A stretch of DNA of 64,000 nucleotides, taken from Liopterus haemorrhoidalis (Eukaryota; Arthropoda; Insecta; Coleoptera; Dytiscidae). Location of the stretch: the NCBI GenBank assembly GCA_963971575.1, contig OZ020619.1, positions 28,958,800 through 29,022,799 of the forward strand, given 5' to 3'. The translations under genes and the position numbers were made by a program. Numbering within the stretch: position 1 is the stretch's first letter; every line of letters begins with the position of its first letter. Shown in pieces: positions 35,236 to 46,969 of this stretch. The notes under the pieces were generated by a model. It was not told the origin of the DNA, made no database searches, and worked only from the letters and a program-made list of their open reading frames with translations.

Positions 35236-35974
35236 AACTTTTTGGAATTGCTTTTACATCAATTCGTATTTTTTTTTATCTCACCTTTATCGCACCTTTT
35301 TCAATCTTTTGAAAAAGGTAGGTGACCTTTTATTAAAAGTGCTTTAACCGTGGTGAATCAAGCTTGCATTGTTCCCTGGCTGAAAATTTTATTGGGGTGT
35401 TAGGGCCCTAGCAAAAGGGATTAGTAAAAATCAAGTTGATTTTTATTTACTAATCATAAAAAGGCGTGCACACAGAAAATTAGTCTACGGGCTCCATTTC
35501 GAAAAAATATTCGTAAAATAATACAAATTTATTATTGTCTCTTATGGAGAGGGGTGGGCTTATATTAATTTAATTTTGATAATATTTTAATTTTTATTAA
35601 TAAAAAAGGTGATTTTTATTTTCAATTGCTTAGTTTTTAGTAAATAAGTATATTATTTTTTCATTCCATAATTTTGTGTCTCGTATACGGGAACCGGACT
35701 AATACGCAAACAAAATTTTGGTACTTACATCGGGAATTAAATGTATCCGCTGTATTATAATTATGATACAGACTAATAAAAATGCTAGAGACATATCAAA
35801 CCTTGATTTGCGTGTAGTCATTTTTGTCTCAGATTGCGGGAAACGTATATATACGCAAATCGTAAGTACATAACTGCGGGAACCGTATGAATTTTCATGC
35901 CGTACTGGAGTCACGAATTATGTAAAAGCGTCCCGTAGCGAAAGGGTTAAAAAATTATATATATATTTTTTTTG
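35236..35974. other. unassigned AT-rich sequence
   Basis: No domain, MITE end or repeat was recognised. Confidence 0.4.
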
Positions 35975-36205
35975 TTTATTTATTTTACATCGGCCTATTT
36001 CTGAAACGAGGCTAGTCGCCGATGCCAGGGGGCGAGCTCCTACACCTGGATGAGGGTTGAATGATTGTGAAATAAGAGTAATGTAAACATATTATTCTCG
36101 CCCGAATAATATCACCAACGGAGAATCGAACCACCAGCCTCACAATCCAGACTGTTTCCACCAGTCCAAACTGCACGATTTAATGCGCTCGGCCACTCCG
36201 TTGGC
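35975..36205 (-). mobile_element. tRNA-derived SINE (Ser/Leu-type head)
   Basis: On the minus strand CCAACGGAGTGGCCGAGCGC begins at about 36202. It contains an A box, and a B box GTGGTTCGATTCTCC lies about 50 bases downstream. CCAACGGA pairs with TCCGTTGG, like an acceptor stem about 90 nt long, as in type II (Ser/Leu) tRNAs. A tRNA-unrelated body follows (AACCCTCATCCAGGTGTAGG and others), ending in an A-rich tail near 35975. Transcription by Pol III is expected for the class. Confidence 0.78.
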
Positions 36206-36291
36206 ATAATAATTATAAACTACGTTTAGTTCCTCAATCTGCGTCTTACGAGTGTTATTTTGTTAAATTCAAACAAAAAAATAATAATATT

Positions 36292-36644
36292 TCGAAAAAT
36301 CTGATCAAAACTACATGTTGAAAACCTAAGGAAATAGGCTGGAGACCAAAAGTTATGATATATTGTTTGCGAAAATACCAATAATAAAATGATATTTCAA
36401 AAATAACAATCTGTTGTCACTCAAAATTTAAAACAAATATTTATTTTTTCGTTGAATACATATTTGTTATATTTTTCCCGTGATGTATTTTTTTTGAACT
36501 CTCCAGCTTTTCTATATGTGGGTCAAAAGTTGTACAAGCATGCCAAATTTCAACTTTCTAGGTCTAGCCCTTTGGCCACAATTTTTACCGGACAGGCACA
36601 TGAGTGAGGTATAAAGGTTTTTTTGGTCACACCTACAAAGCCCT
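36292..36644 (-). mobile_element. Family A fragment without microsatellite expansion
   Basis: It carries the GTTGTACAAGCATGCCAAATTTCAAC block and the terminal GGTCACACCTACAAAGCCCT, but only CAGGCA where other copies have (CAGA)n. It shows that expansion is not needed for the rest of the element to exist. Confidence 0.75.
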
Positions 36645-36778
36645 ATAAACTCTATAAAATTGGAACGAAATAAATTATCGTAACTAAAAGACAGTCAACT
36701 CACAAATGGCAACTGCATCATATTGTCGTTTCCACTTAGTAGCTATTTGGAAACGCGCGCATAAAAATAATTTATATA

Positions 36779-38426
36779 CAGTACCTAGACAAAATATTAT
36801 AACCACTTATAATTTTTTAAAAATTCATTGTTTTACACAAAATCAACAAAATAATAATACACCAATTATATTTTTATTTTGTATTTTATTATTTCAAATT
36901 ATTTTAGTCCATTTATAAAATGTTTTTTAATATTTTGTGTTGCCCCCGTTTGCTTTTATTACTGCCGCAATTCTTCGAGGCATACTCTCAATACATGCCC
37001 TAATACAATTTTCAATTTCTGGAGAGCCATGCCATACTTTTTTAATATTATCTATAAACACTTGTTTATTAGCATTATTTAAATCATAAACAAGTCCTTT
37101 CAGGAGGTTCCAAACATTTTCGATAGGATTGATATCCGGTGAATTACCTGGCCAGGACAAAATCGGTACTTGTTGTTCTTGCAGGAATTTTTTAACAGAT
37201 TTAGCAGTATGACATGGCGCCACATCCTGCATGAATATTGTAGTTGGCGTTCTTCTATAATCATCGAAATACGGCAAGAAAAAATGCTCTAGAATATGGA
37301 TATACTGCTGTTGTTGTAATGTCCCGTCGACGAAATAGAGAGGCCCTGGTCCAAAACCGCTAATAACACCCCACACCATTACCGAAGGAGGGTGTTTTAC
37401 AGTTTTTTGTATGCATTCGGTGTGATATCTTTCTTCAGGGCGCCTTCTTACATAAATTGTTGCGTCGGATAAGCAGTGTAGGGTGGATTCATCCGAAAAA
37501 AATACCTAGAAAAAGTTTTCAGTTTATTAATTAGAGCAATTAGCTGATCAAAAACACGCTAATAAAAGAATACTTTTTTCCAATCATCAACAGTGAAATA
37601 GGAATACTCTGGCAAATTTAAGTCGATTGTTCATCATTCGTTTTGTCAGATTTGGCTTTTTAGTAAGTCTTTTGCATTTTATGTTTGCTTCGCTGAGACG
37701 ACGTTCAATTGTCTTCTCTGATACATCCGCTCCATAAGTCGACAAAAAAAATTTCACTTCTCTTAAAGGAGCTCTTCTACGAGCACAAACTATTTGGACT
37801 ATTTTTCTGTCGGTTCTTGGACTAGTTTTTCTTTTTCTTCCAGAATTAGCACGTCGTGTAGGTGTAACGGCAGAATTATATTTAAGTTTTTTTGCCAATT
37901 GCACCACAGAATAGTGACTAACTTTCTCATTTCGCGCAATTTCGCACATTGAATGCTTCCCTGTCTTCAATAAGGCACAAATAGCGGCTTTTTTCTCCAA
38001 TCCGGTATCTGGTTTTTTACCCATTTGAGCAAATTTGAAATAAAAGACACTTTCAAAAAAAAAATCTTTGCCTCCACTTAAAAAACAATAACTGCCCCAA
38101 TTTTATTTTAATTTTACTTAGCATAAACTCAAAATACAACCGTTCAACGCAAAAATTATTTATTGAATGGTTATTCTTAAACTTACTATCTTCAAATGAT
38201 ATATCGCAATACAATGCTTTATATTATTCAAACACGTTTAGATAGGTTTAAACAAGCAAATCAGTCTCAGAATAAAAATACAGAGTTGAAGATGTTTAAA
38301 ATAGCTGATCTTTTAATAAATACACGATATGTTAAAGAAATAAATAAAGTAGCATATGATTATATGTCGGCATTTTTAATAAACAGTTGTTTTTGTAAGT
38401 GGTTATAATATTTTGTCTAGGTACTG
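36779..38426 (-). mobile_element. Tc1-like transposon, nearly intact
   Basis: Perfect 31-bp inverted repeats begin CAGTACCTAGACAAAATATT at both ends, flanked by TA (36777-36778, 38427-38428). The 1648-bp length and single transposase gene on the minus strand match autonomous Tc1/mariner elements. The gene has one frameshift and one intron-like insert (see next entry). Perfect ends imply a recent insertion. Confidence 0.97.
36927..38024 (-). pseudogene. Tc1-like transposase (DD34E), one frameshift
   Basis: The protein binds the terminal repeats and cuts and pastes the element. The ATG at 38024 begins MGKKPDTGLEKKAAICALL. Two helix-turn-helix regions follow (residues 10-60 and 75-125), with a basic GRKRKTSPRTDR between them. 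The frame breaks at about 37608: the next frame reads YSYFTVDDWKK, equivalent to a loss of 2 or gain of 1 base. A 68-bp GT...AG stretch (37506-37573) then interrupts before VFFSDEST (first catalytic D). FMQDVAPCH (second D) and PDINPIENVW follow. The E lies 34 residues after the second D. Stop at 36927. With the frameshift no full protein is made from this copy. Confidence 0.93.
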
Positions 38427-38428
38427 TA

Positions 38429-39350
38429 CACAAGAAACCTTTTATGAGAACAAAACATGAGGAAAACATTATTACTAAGATGTAAAATTATTCCAAATAA
38501 TTATTATCAGATTCCAACATCTAGAAATAAATGAATAGCAAACTATTAGTCATATTTTATATAACTTTTCTAATAATTCAAACTTCCCATTAAAGTTTCT
38601 AAGGAGCAATTTATGATAGCAAAATAAACAATTAAATGTTTATTTAAGTTTAGCAATTAAATAACAATCTTATCAGATCAGAGATCATTCTTCAAAATTA
38701 CATGAACTATATAATATTTTAAATGTATATTAAACTCTTAAAATTTATTAAAAAACTTTAAATTAAATTTCGCCTTTTTTAGTATATTACTCGTGGAAAA
38801 TTTTCAAAACACAATTTTAACTTTATAGTGGACCCTTGTAATACATTTAAAACTGATTATGAATCATAACTTTGTCTTTATGAAGTAAATATTAAAGTCT
38901 GGTTTGGACACAATTTCATTAGTTCCTCCATATTTAATTAATGTTGTTTTCAAGGTTGTCGGGGATAGTTAAATGTTCCGTAATTATCGGTAAAAATATG
39001 CATACTCATTACATATTTGAGTTAAAGAGGGCAAATTGAAACCTGATTTTACATTTCAACATTTCGAATAGTCTTAGAGCCACTAACATGTTTTGTCGAT
39101 GAATAAATATTTCGGGTTATACCGATTAAGCGCTAGATAATCGGTAATCGGCCATATTGTCCATTTTGTTGATGAATCATTATCGGCTTTTAGGCCGATT
39201 AATCGATTTTAACAATCGGACATTTTTATTTTTGTTAGACACGTATGTTAAAGTGTGAAAAATTGGAAAAACATTGGATTCAACATGTTAAAAATCTATA
39301 AAAAAAAACTTTTTAAATTATAGTTTGATTCAGAATGCACTAAAAAATTC
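38429..39350. other. unassigned AT-rich sequence
   Basis: Short inverted GATAATCGG/CCGATTAAT motifs occur near 39120-39215, perhaps from a MITE, but no boundaries were found. Confidence 0.4.
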
Positions 39351-39358
39351 GGTTATAG

Positions 39359-39893
39359 TAGGTGTTGTCAACTGGCGGCCAGCGGCTCTCTTTAGCCCAA
39401 GTCATTCTTTGACTTCTTATACTATAATAAATTTTTATACTAGGTATATGTCTTATATAGTACAAAAATTTATTTGAACAAAACTATCTCGTGACAGAAT
39501 CTGTTCGGACCGCAGCGTGAAGACTTCGGCAAAAGACGAATAGTCAGGCAGTAACTGTTGCAGTTAGCCAAGGCCGTGCGATAGTCGGTAGATCGGTAAT
39601 TCCCCGTCATTCCAAATTATATACTCGTAAGCAGAGCTTTCAAATAGAACTTTTTTACAGTACCAGGCTGATTTCGACCCGTTTTTGTTTTGTTGTAAGA
39701 AAATATTTTAGTAAAATTTAATTGATATTATTTAAATGTTATATCCTTACTTCCTTCAAATAAATATTTAGAAAAATGGTGAAAAATGAAAAACAGAATG
39801 AGTAGATAATAATATAAATACAAATCGTGCGGCCCGCGTGAATTTTACTTTTTAGAAAAATGGCCCGGGGGTAAAATGAGTTTGACACCCCTG
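39359..39893. mobile_element. hAT-type MITE
   Basis: The right end ATGAGTTTGACACCCCTG matches a common hAT terminus, and the left end TAGGTGTTGTCAACTGGCG is a decayed partner. The flanks GGTTATAG and GGTTTATAG are nearly identical, allowing one inserted base. Interior GGCGGCC and GCGGCCCGCG motifs are typical of this class. Confidence 0.7.
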
Positions 39894-40242
39894 GGTTTAT
39901 AGTATATTGGTCACTATAAGAAAATTAAATCATAGGACGCCCATAAAAGAAATCCTTTAAATTGGACCACAATTCTCCAAAATTACTTGGGCCCTACCTA
40001 AGGGAAGATTTTACTTTAGTAAAATCTACTTTCAAAAATTTAGATATTTCAAATTGAAAAACGGAAATGAAACGATTAGCATAGGTCCCTTGGGCGCACG
40101 GGTGCATTTGTCCCCTCCTAATCGGGCCTGGATGGTAAAATTTGACTTAACAACCTGAACTTTCATTTTTATACAAGCACAATAGTTTTTGTTGGTAAAA
40201 CGTTAAGAACAAGACATATTTTACGACATTTTTTATTAAGAC

Positions 40243-40383
40243 AAGCTTAATTCGAGTAAGTCGGGATCCTCTGTGGCTCAAATTTACTTAACAACCTGTA
40301 GTTCCATATTATACGGTCATTAGTTAAGGTTATGATAGTAAAGAATTCAGAATAGAAGAACCCGAGGGGCTCGAATTAAGCTT
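40243..40383. repeat. inverted repeat, possible MITE
   Basis: AAGCTTAATTCGAG at 40243 pairs perfectly with CTCGAATTAAGCTT ending at 40383. The adjacent TCGGGATCC/GAACCCGA is a weaker pair. No target duplication was identified. Confidence 0.5.
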
Positions 40384-40756
40384 CAAAAGTATTCTGAATA
40401 GGGGATACGCATAAAATTTATATTTCTTTAAAACTACATTATTTTGATATGTTAATATTAGTTATGTCACCTAACAAAACAAAAATCACATTTTAATTAA
40501 TATTATAGCCAAATTTTTTAATTAAAATATTGTAAATTTGAAATAAGCCGACCACGGCGCGAAGGTTGCCGAGTAAAAACGACTGAGTATGGCGTCAAAC
40601 GATAGGGGTTTCACGTCACAGATACAGCTACAACACAATCTTTACACGTGTATATATTGTATTGTTCGAGAGTTTTGTATTTGTTTTTAAACAATTTTTC
40701 ACGCATTTATTATTAAAATGGCAGATAAAGATTTTGTTAGGGCTCAGAGTGATAAT

Positions 40757-40990
40757 TTATCCAACATTGATGCATTTATGCTCACAAACATAAAATTTAC
40801 TTTTTTCTGAAATATCGGTTTTATTTCGCCCCATAGCTTCCAGCCACAAATTTCGCCTTTTCTGTTGTTTTTCGCCATCAGGTAATGATATAAATTGTTT
40901 TTTTAGATTTCTAGTTGAACTAATTGTGCACATCGGTACTGAACAATATTTTCGATTATGTTTCGAAGTACTGGGGCCTGGATCTTCCAT
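40757..40990 (-). pseudogene. THAP-domain protein start, truncated
   Basis: The ATG at 40990 gives a short acidic leader, then YCSVPMC (first two zinc ligands), FISLPDGEKQQKRRN, LWLEAMGRNK (conserved W) and FYVCEH (last ligands, C-x-H). A stop follows after about 77 residues. The domain is almost complete but the usual sequence after C-E-x-HF is missing and no second exon was recognised. On the plus strand an antisense start MADKDFVRAQSDNLSNIDAF at about 40719 overlaps its end. It may be an exon of a TE-derived gene or a deletion product. It resembles the relic at 178-405. Confidence 0.75.
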
Positions 40991-41604
40991 ATTTTATATA
41001 TTTTAATATAAAATTTAATTCGGTAAACATGTATAAATTGTTTTTATAGAATTAAACTTTATTTTAATTAAAATCACTCTAACTTTAAATTACCTATAAA
41101 AGTTATACAAACAAATAAGTTCACAACAGACTATGTACGCTGGGTAGGCTAGTAGTGTCATGCGTCAGTTAGAAGGGGTATGACGTCACACGTCGTTTTC
41201 GCGCGCTACATACATTTATGATTTTTTTAAGCCTTCAAATTAAAAAAAACAAAAAACAACTGTTTTTTATGTTTATATGCAACAAGAGGAATATGATAAA
41301 AAAAAATTTAAAAAATCATGCCTATCCCCTATTAAATTCTATGTTGTGCTTAACGTTAGAGCCAACAAAAACTACTGCGCTTGTACAACAAATGGAGGAT
41401 GTTCAGGTAGTTAAGTAAAGTTTTATCTCTTCTGTTACCAACCCTTTACTATCAAATCTAGTGTCGAGAACAGAATCAAATTTTTCGGGTACTCGGTTCC
41501 GATTTTCTGGTAAAACCGGGTTTGTAATTTTCGAGTAAGGCCGTTCCCGATACCCGTTTTTCCCTTTCCATCCGTCTTTCTTTGTTTTGTTCATCACTTT
41601 GAAT
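40991..41604. other. unassigned sequence upstream of the THAP start
   Basis: Contains TGACGTCACACGTCG near 41182, resembling CRE-like sites and a short GC-richer stretch. No coding motif was seen. Confidence 0.4.
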
Positions 41605-42010
41605 CAGTGGTACAGTGGGGCGGGAGCGCAAGGGGTCGGCGCTCCCGCACTTTTTATTTGGATAATTAAATAAACGGAGGGGAATTGGGCCCCCGAAATG
41701 TTGTTTGGCCTGGGCCCCATTGAAGATCTCTCAGGGCCTGCTTGTGCGTATCAAGCATTTATAAGTAAAAATTAATAAGATTACATTTTGATAGAGTGAT
41801 TTATTCATATTTTTATATAAATTTTATGATTAAATAAAATTTAAAAAAATATGTTGTTATATATTTATTATTATGCATTTCCACATTTGCAGTCGGTTCA
41901 ATAATAAAATACCTCCCATTATCTAATTTTGCATGAAAACATTCCTGCGGCTTATTTTGAACGTGAATGGGGAGAGCTCCAGCACTCTATCATTTAGCAC
42001 TACACCACTG
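41605..42010. mobile_element. hAT element related to the 21544 copy
   Basis: The left end CAGTGGTACAGTGGGGCGGG and right end TTAGCACTACACCACTG match the two ends of the 21544-23587 element in reverse order. The stretches TTCCACATTTGCAGTCGGTT and AATGGGGAGAGCTCC are also shared. Flanking octamers agree at 5 of 8. It is a short non-autonomous relative. Confidence 0.75.
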
Positions 42011-42188
42011 CTTCAAACAATCTTATCGTTTTTTGCACCTCACCGCAGATACCCGGTTCTAGGTTCGGGTAATCCAAATCAGGTAAACCCGATACAGGTC
42101 CTTTTTTTTGGCATGGTCGATTTTTGACAGCACTCATTAAATCCTAACTTAATTACAGGAGCATCAGTAGAAAATTTTACAGGAAGGG

Positions 42189-42419
42189 CAGTGGCGGACT
42201 AAGCCTTCATCGGGCCCAAGACAATTTTTATTTACGGGCCCTCAACCTGTTTTTTAGTCCTTACCTCCCAAAACCAAATGAAGAGGAAAAAAAAGGTCTT
42301 CACCTCCCAAATCCAAGTGAAGAGCAAAAAAAAAGGTCCTCACCTACCAAATCCGGGCCCTTGAAAATTACGGGCCCAAGACATATGTCTTTTTTGTCTA
42401 AGGGGATAATCCGTCACTG
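42189..42419. mobile_element. hAT-type MITE, CAGTGGCGGA ends, with minisatellite
   Basis: The ends CAGTGGCGGACTAAGCC and GGATAATCCGTCACTG are flanked by perfect octamers AGGAAGGG (42181-42188, 42420-42427). The middle has GGGCCC tracts and 2-3 copies of the unit with AGGTCTTCACCTCCCAAATC found also in the 26283 element. Confidence 0.93.
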
Positions 42420-42645
42420 AGGAAGGGGGAATAACCGATGGGATTTTTGTAATTGAAATTTTAAGTATGAAGTAGATTTAATTTTTTCTATATGGCCTCT
42501 GCAGTCGGCCATGCCTAATGACTATAATATGGAATTGCAGGTTGTTAAGTTAAGTTGTGCCTAAACAATGTCTATTTTATTGCTTAGAGATTAATGTCTT
42601 ACTTTCATCCCGCAAAAGAAGACATTCGATTTAGCAACCAACTTC

Positions 42646-43260
42646 TTTTTACCGATCGGCAACATATACATATAAGGGAGGTATTGTGATCATACCGATT
42701 TTGACATTTCGAGATTTCGATGGATCTCCACGAATTGAAGCCCCTACATAACGTTTTGACTATTTTTAGCATGATGTCTGTCGGTCTGTCTGTCTGTCCG
42801 TCCGTCTGTCTGTCTGCTGTGTACACGTGCAGAGCAAATTCGGCTGAAAGGATTTTTATGAAACTTCATATTTAAGCTTCTGCCATCAATGGCACGACTT
42901 GATCAACTTTTAGTAAAAATCGGTTGACTAAAAATGGGAGTTTACTTGTGTCGATTTTAAGATTTTTGTGAATATTTCACAACAGAAAAATATTTCGAAA
43001 AAATTTATTGAACAAAAGTTGCTATAAAAGCAATAATTAATAACTTTTATTTGACATGTTTTTTGATAAAACGAAAAATTTCGAATAATTTTTGTAAAAT
43101 TTTTTCATACTTATATGTAACGTTTCCATGGTAATGCTAAATAATATCTCTGTTAGAAAATATTAGGCCAAGTTATTTCTACTCTGCTGCTAGAATGTAA
43201 TTTATATACTTATATAAAATACTTTATGATGGCGGTCGGTCCTGTGGTGGCCACAGCTGA
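42646..43260 (+). mobile_element. Family B element, copy 4
   Basis: It starts TTTTTACCGATCGGCAACA and includes the 5' block and a short TCTG/TCCG tract. It ends GATGGCGGTCGGTCCTGTGG then CAGCTGA followed by Ts. It shows the complete architecture in 615 bp and is the least expanded full copy. Confidence 0.82.
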
Positions 43261-43515
43261 TTTTTTTAACTCTTTTCTGTATTATTACTATTTACTAATG
43301 CTAATTTTAATCCTATTGTTATTTTCTATTATTATCTGCGTATTCATTGTTACTGTACTATATTAATTATTGTGTAACTAGGTATTTTAGTGGCATACGA
43401 TAATTCGGCTTTGTTCTGTTTTATGACCGTAATAAAACAAACAAAAATTAATTTTTTCCTCGTTTGTAGATAAAATCTGTCCTTAAATAGCTCTATAATA
43501 TATAGTGTGGCTAAC

Positions 43516-43759
43516 CAGTGGCGCACACAGATTTTTGGCTTGGGGGGATCCAATTATAGACATAATTTTTATTAAGAAATATTATATATTTAAAACTTAT
43601 TATAAACAATAACAATGATTATGAATTTTTTTATAAATTATTTATAATTTATAATCATTTTAGCAATGTTTTTATGAACATTTGGACAATGTATTTCAAC
43701 GTAGGTACACCTTTTTTAGGGGTCGGACCCGTTGGACCCCTCCCTTGTGTGTGCCAGTG
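43516..43759. mobile_element. hAT-type MITE, CAGTGGCGCACAC ends
   Basis: The ends CAGTGGCGCACACAG and TTGTGTGTGCCAGTG are flanked by TGGCTAAC (43508-43515) and TGGCTAGC (43760-43767), a 7 of 8 match. The 244-bp interior is AT-rich. Confidence 0.88.
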
Positions 43760-43767
43760 TGGCTAGC

Positions 43768-45154
43768 TAAAGATTCCAAAAATGTACCTGTTATTGAAAC
43801 TAAATAGCTGTAATAATAAACTAAAATATGCATTTACTTGACATTTCAAGATAATAAATTCAAATATTCAAGAAACAGAAACAAATTATATAAATTTTCA
43901 AAAGGTCAAACGTTTCTTACGATATTTTAAACATAAATTAAAGCTAAACCTACATTTACAGGTATGTAGAGCGCAAAGTAGAACAGAATGCTTAACTTTT
44001 TAGCCGGGAAAAAATTCTTGGAGATAAACTTGTCAGCCCAACAAATGGGGGTCCGATGAGAACAAGCTCTGAGGGCTAAAAAGTTTAGGGAATTTAAAAA
44101 ACGTAAAATCCTAGTGCCCTTTATAGTCACAGGGCCCAAATGGGTCCAATAAACCCGAGAAATTTGTTTTCAGAGAGGCCTTAAAACTGTAACATTAACA
44201 AAATTGGACTATATAAAGTAAAATTTGAAATATATTGTTGTTATACTGAGCAACAAACATATTTACTATAAATAGTGAAACCAACTAAAAAATTATCACC
44301 ATATTTGAACTAAACAAGTGTATCTTACCTGCAAAAACAGGTGAATAAGTTCACAAAATCTCCAAAAAGACACTAAACTTTCTTAAAACTTCAATAAAAT
44401 CAATAAATCACTTTATAAAAACTATTTTTGGTGGTCGAAAAACACAGAAACATTAAAAACGAATTCAGTAAACACTTGTAAAAGGAAACTGCGATGTTCA
44501 CCTGTCTCACGATAGATACGAACTGAGTTGTCAGAATTTGGAGGGAGGAAACAGTTGATTTGCGCATGCGTATTACAAAGATTTCACCTGTGGAACCAGA
44601 GATTCCGAATAGGTGGATGGGAGATAAGGTAGTAGATTATTTTATCTTGTTTGTATTGTTTGTTGTGGAATTTTTATAAAAATAATAGAAATTTTAGAAA
44701 TGACGTAAATTTTGTGTCCATTTAATTAGATTCAAGGTTTAAATATTTTATTTCTATAATACAGAGAGACGATATATTTAATATTAGCATGGTAGAAAAG
44801 ATCATGGGCGCCGAAAGGGGGTTGGGGCCCCGTTAAAATAAATACTCCGAGCTTGTGACGAGCCCAATGACAGAAACGACACAAAGAGGCCCAAAATACT
44901 GATAACTGATGACAAATAAATACAGAATACATAAATAAAGTGTGCAATCAAATAGATTTTGGCGCTCAGACCAGAGCCGGCGCTAGCTTTTTTGGCGCCC
45001 GGGCCAAATCCACCAAACTGCGCCTTTTTTTAGAATATGCATCGGCGTACCGAAAAGGGGAGTTTAGGTGCTCGCAATCTTATTCCAAACATATTATTTT
45101 GATTTAGATCGTTGTAATTTAAATATTTTAACATTTTAACTAAATACTAGTTAT
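43768..45154. other. mostly unassigned; hAT-like end near 44975
   Basis: CAGAGCCGGCGCTAGC at 44973-44988 with GGCGCCCGGGCC looks like one end of a hAT-type element. GGGCGCCGAAAGGGGGTTGG at 44808 is a similar fragment. Neither has a confirmed partner. No coding domain was found. Confidence 0.45.
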
Positions 45155-45254
45155 GGCTTGGTACCATAGTATGGTGTAGTACCTTCTGCCATAGTATGGT
45201 GTAGGCTGTATTTCTTTCTTTTCTCCTTCTTTTCTATATTATGGCAGTACGGAT

Positions 45255-45905
45255 TTATGTACGAATTTCACCCAGTCTTTTTTGTTTCTTGTCATTCTTT
45301 TAGCTTCTATAATCGTTTTTCCTATTTTATCTAGTAACCCTTTCACTGTTCTGTCCCATGTATTTTGGTCTTTCTATTCTTTGCTTTCTGTACGTTCTGG
45401 TCTCCCAGATCTGCTTTACTTGTCTTGTGTCTTGCAGTCTTTGCATGTGTCCCCACCAGGCCAGTTGTCTGTTTTCTATAAATTGTTCTATTGTTTTTAT
45501 ACTAAGTTTTTCTTATATCTGTATTTTTGATTTTATCCATCTTAGTCACACCCTTTACTCTTCTTAAATACTTCATCTCCAAAGCTTATATTTTACGCTT
45601 TTGTCTTCTTGAAAGCTTCTTCCAGGTCGCACAGCCAGAGCCGCAGTAAGGGGGGGGGGGCTAGCGCACTAAGGAAAAGGGCGCTGACGGGCTTGCTTAG
45701 AGGCGCCATTGCGAAGGACCTTTTTTTTTTGCTCGTCACTTGGATTTTGGGAGGTGAGGACCTTTTTTTTTTTGCTCATCACTTAAATTTAGAGAGGTAA
45801 AACCTAGATTTATTTACCAAGGGCGCCAAAACACAGCTCTGCCCCTAGCGCAAGTTTTCCTTACTGCGGCTCTGCTCACAGCCAAAAGTCAGTTATGGCT
45901 AAATA
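45255..45905 (-). pseudogene. LINE reverse-transcriptase C-terminal relic, split by a hAT MITE
   Basis: Minus-strand reading right to left gives LEMKYLRRVKGVTKMDKI, then FIENRQLAWWGHMQRLQDTR and, after a frame change, RKNDYRS-like basic residues. This is the region following the reverse-transcriptase core in arthropod LINEs. A hAT MITE (45636-45874) interrupts it. The likely 3' untranslated part extends to about 45155 and includes a repeated CCATAGTATGGTGTAG. Confidence 0.75.
45636..45874. mobile_element. hAT-type MITE, CAGAGCCGCAG ends, with minisatellite
   Basis: Perfect 16-bp inverted ends CAGAGCCGCAGTAAGG are flanked by CGCACAGC and CTCACAGC (7 of 8). The middle holds about two copies, in reverse, of the AGGTCCTCACCTCCCAAATC minisatellite. 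The insertion lies inside a LINE relic. Confidence 0.93.
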
Positions 45906-45917
45906 AATTTGCTAATA

Positions 45918-46432
45918 CAGTGGTACCTCGACTTACAAATCTTTCGATACAAACGACAAATATACGAACTTTTCAAGATACAAACTATTTTCATATCTTA
46001 TTTTGACCTCTAGATACGAACCGTAATGTTTTTCTTTTCAAATGAATTAAAGCCTGTTTACATTATACATTTTTAAACTTTTTTCCCTAGTCTAGAAACA
46101 GGCTACTAACAGGCAACAAATCTAAAACTTCTGAGCCACAAAACCAGACACAAGAAAATTGTCATTTTTTTTTACAATTTAATGGAAGATAATTTTGAAA
46201 CTAATCAAATAAAATTTTATAAATAATAATTAATGTGTACTGGTATATAAAAGGCATATTTATTGTGAAAAAATGTTCCTTCTCAATCATTCTCCATTTC
46301 TTTGCATTTTCTTCATTAAACAAAAATAGAAAATAGATTTTTTTTAAATTTTCTTTATGATTTTTTAAACTGGGAACGGATTAATAGATTTACCATAAGA
46401 TTTAATGGAAAATTGGGTTTCTAGATACCATG
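45918..46432. mobile_element. hAT-type element, CAGTGGTACCTCGAC ends
   Basis: The left end CAGTGGTACCTCGACTTAC is a well-known hAT terminus. The right end GGGTTTCTAGATACCATG is its decayed partner. Interior CGATACAAACGACAAATATACG and AGATACGAACC show the usual subterminal motif. The target duplication is not recognisable. Confidence 0.75.
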
Positions 46433-46544
46433 GCGCAACCCTAAGAAATAAGGAAATAAAAATAAAAACCTACAAACACTAGAAAATTTTCACTATCGTT
46501 TTAGGTAAATATATCTATTTAAAAAAAGATATGATGATTTTTTT

Positions 46545-46969
46545 TTCGTCACTTTTATTTTAGAAGTGAGGACCTTTTTAGAGTTTAGTAGGAATGACCA
46601 AAACACCTTTATACTGTCATTTTATCGTCGGTCTGTCTGTCTGTTCGGTAAAAATTGTAGCCAAACGGCTAAACATAGAGAGTTGAAATTTGGCATGCTT
46701 ATACAACTCTTTGGCCCGCACATAGCAATAATACTAAAACATCTAAAAAACATATCCCCCTAAAAATATAAACAAATATGTGCTCATCGAAAAAAAAAAA
46801 AATATTTTTTAATTCTGTGTAGGGTATCAAATGAAAGCCTTTGGTACGTGGATAAACGATCAAAATTTTATTTTTGCAAAATAAATTATTTTGATTCGAT
46901 TTTTGCCGAAATTGTGCAAAAAACAAATTTGTCCCACACCCTGTAGCCCAGATGGTTTAAAATAAAAAT
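46545..46969 (+). mobile_element. Family A fragment preceded by one minisatellite unit
   Basis: From AGAGTTTAGTAGGAATGACC (46580), through a short (TCTG)3, to ATGGTTTAAAATAAAAATC the family A 5' half is clear, then it breaks at a hAT end. Just upstream (46545-46575) is one reversed unit of the AGGTCCTCAC minisatellite. Confidence 0.75.

Noticed and set aside
45282..45567. Hydrophobic forward frames resembling a small membrane protein
   Set aside because: The opposite strand encodes a clear LINE reverse-transcriptase tail; the forward frames are its antisense shadow.
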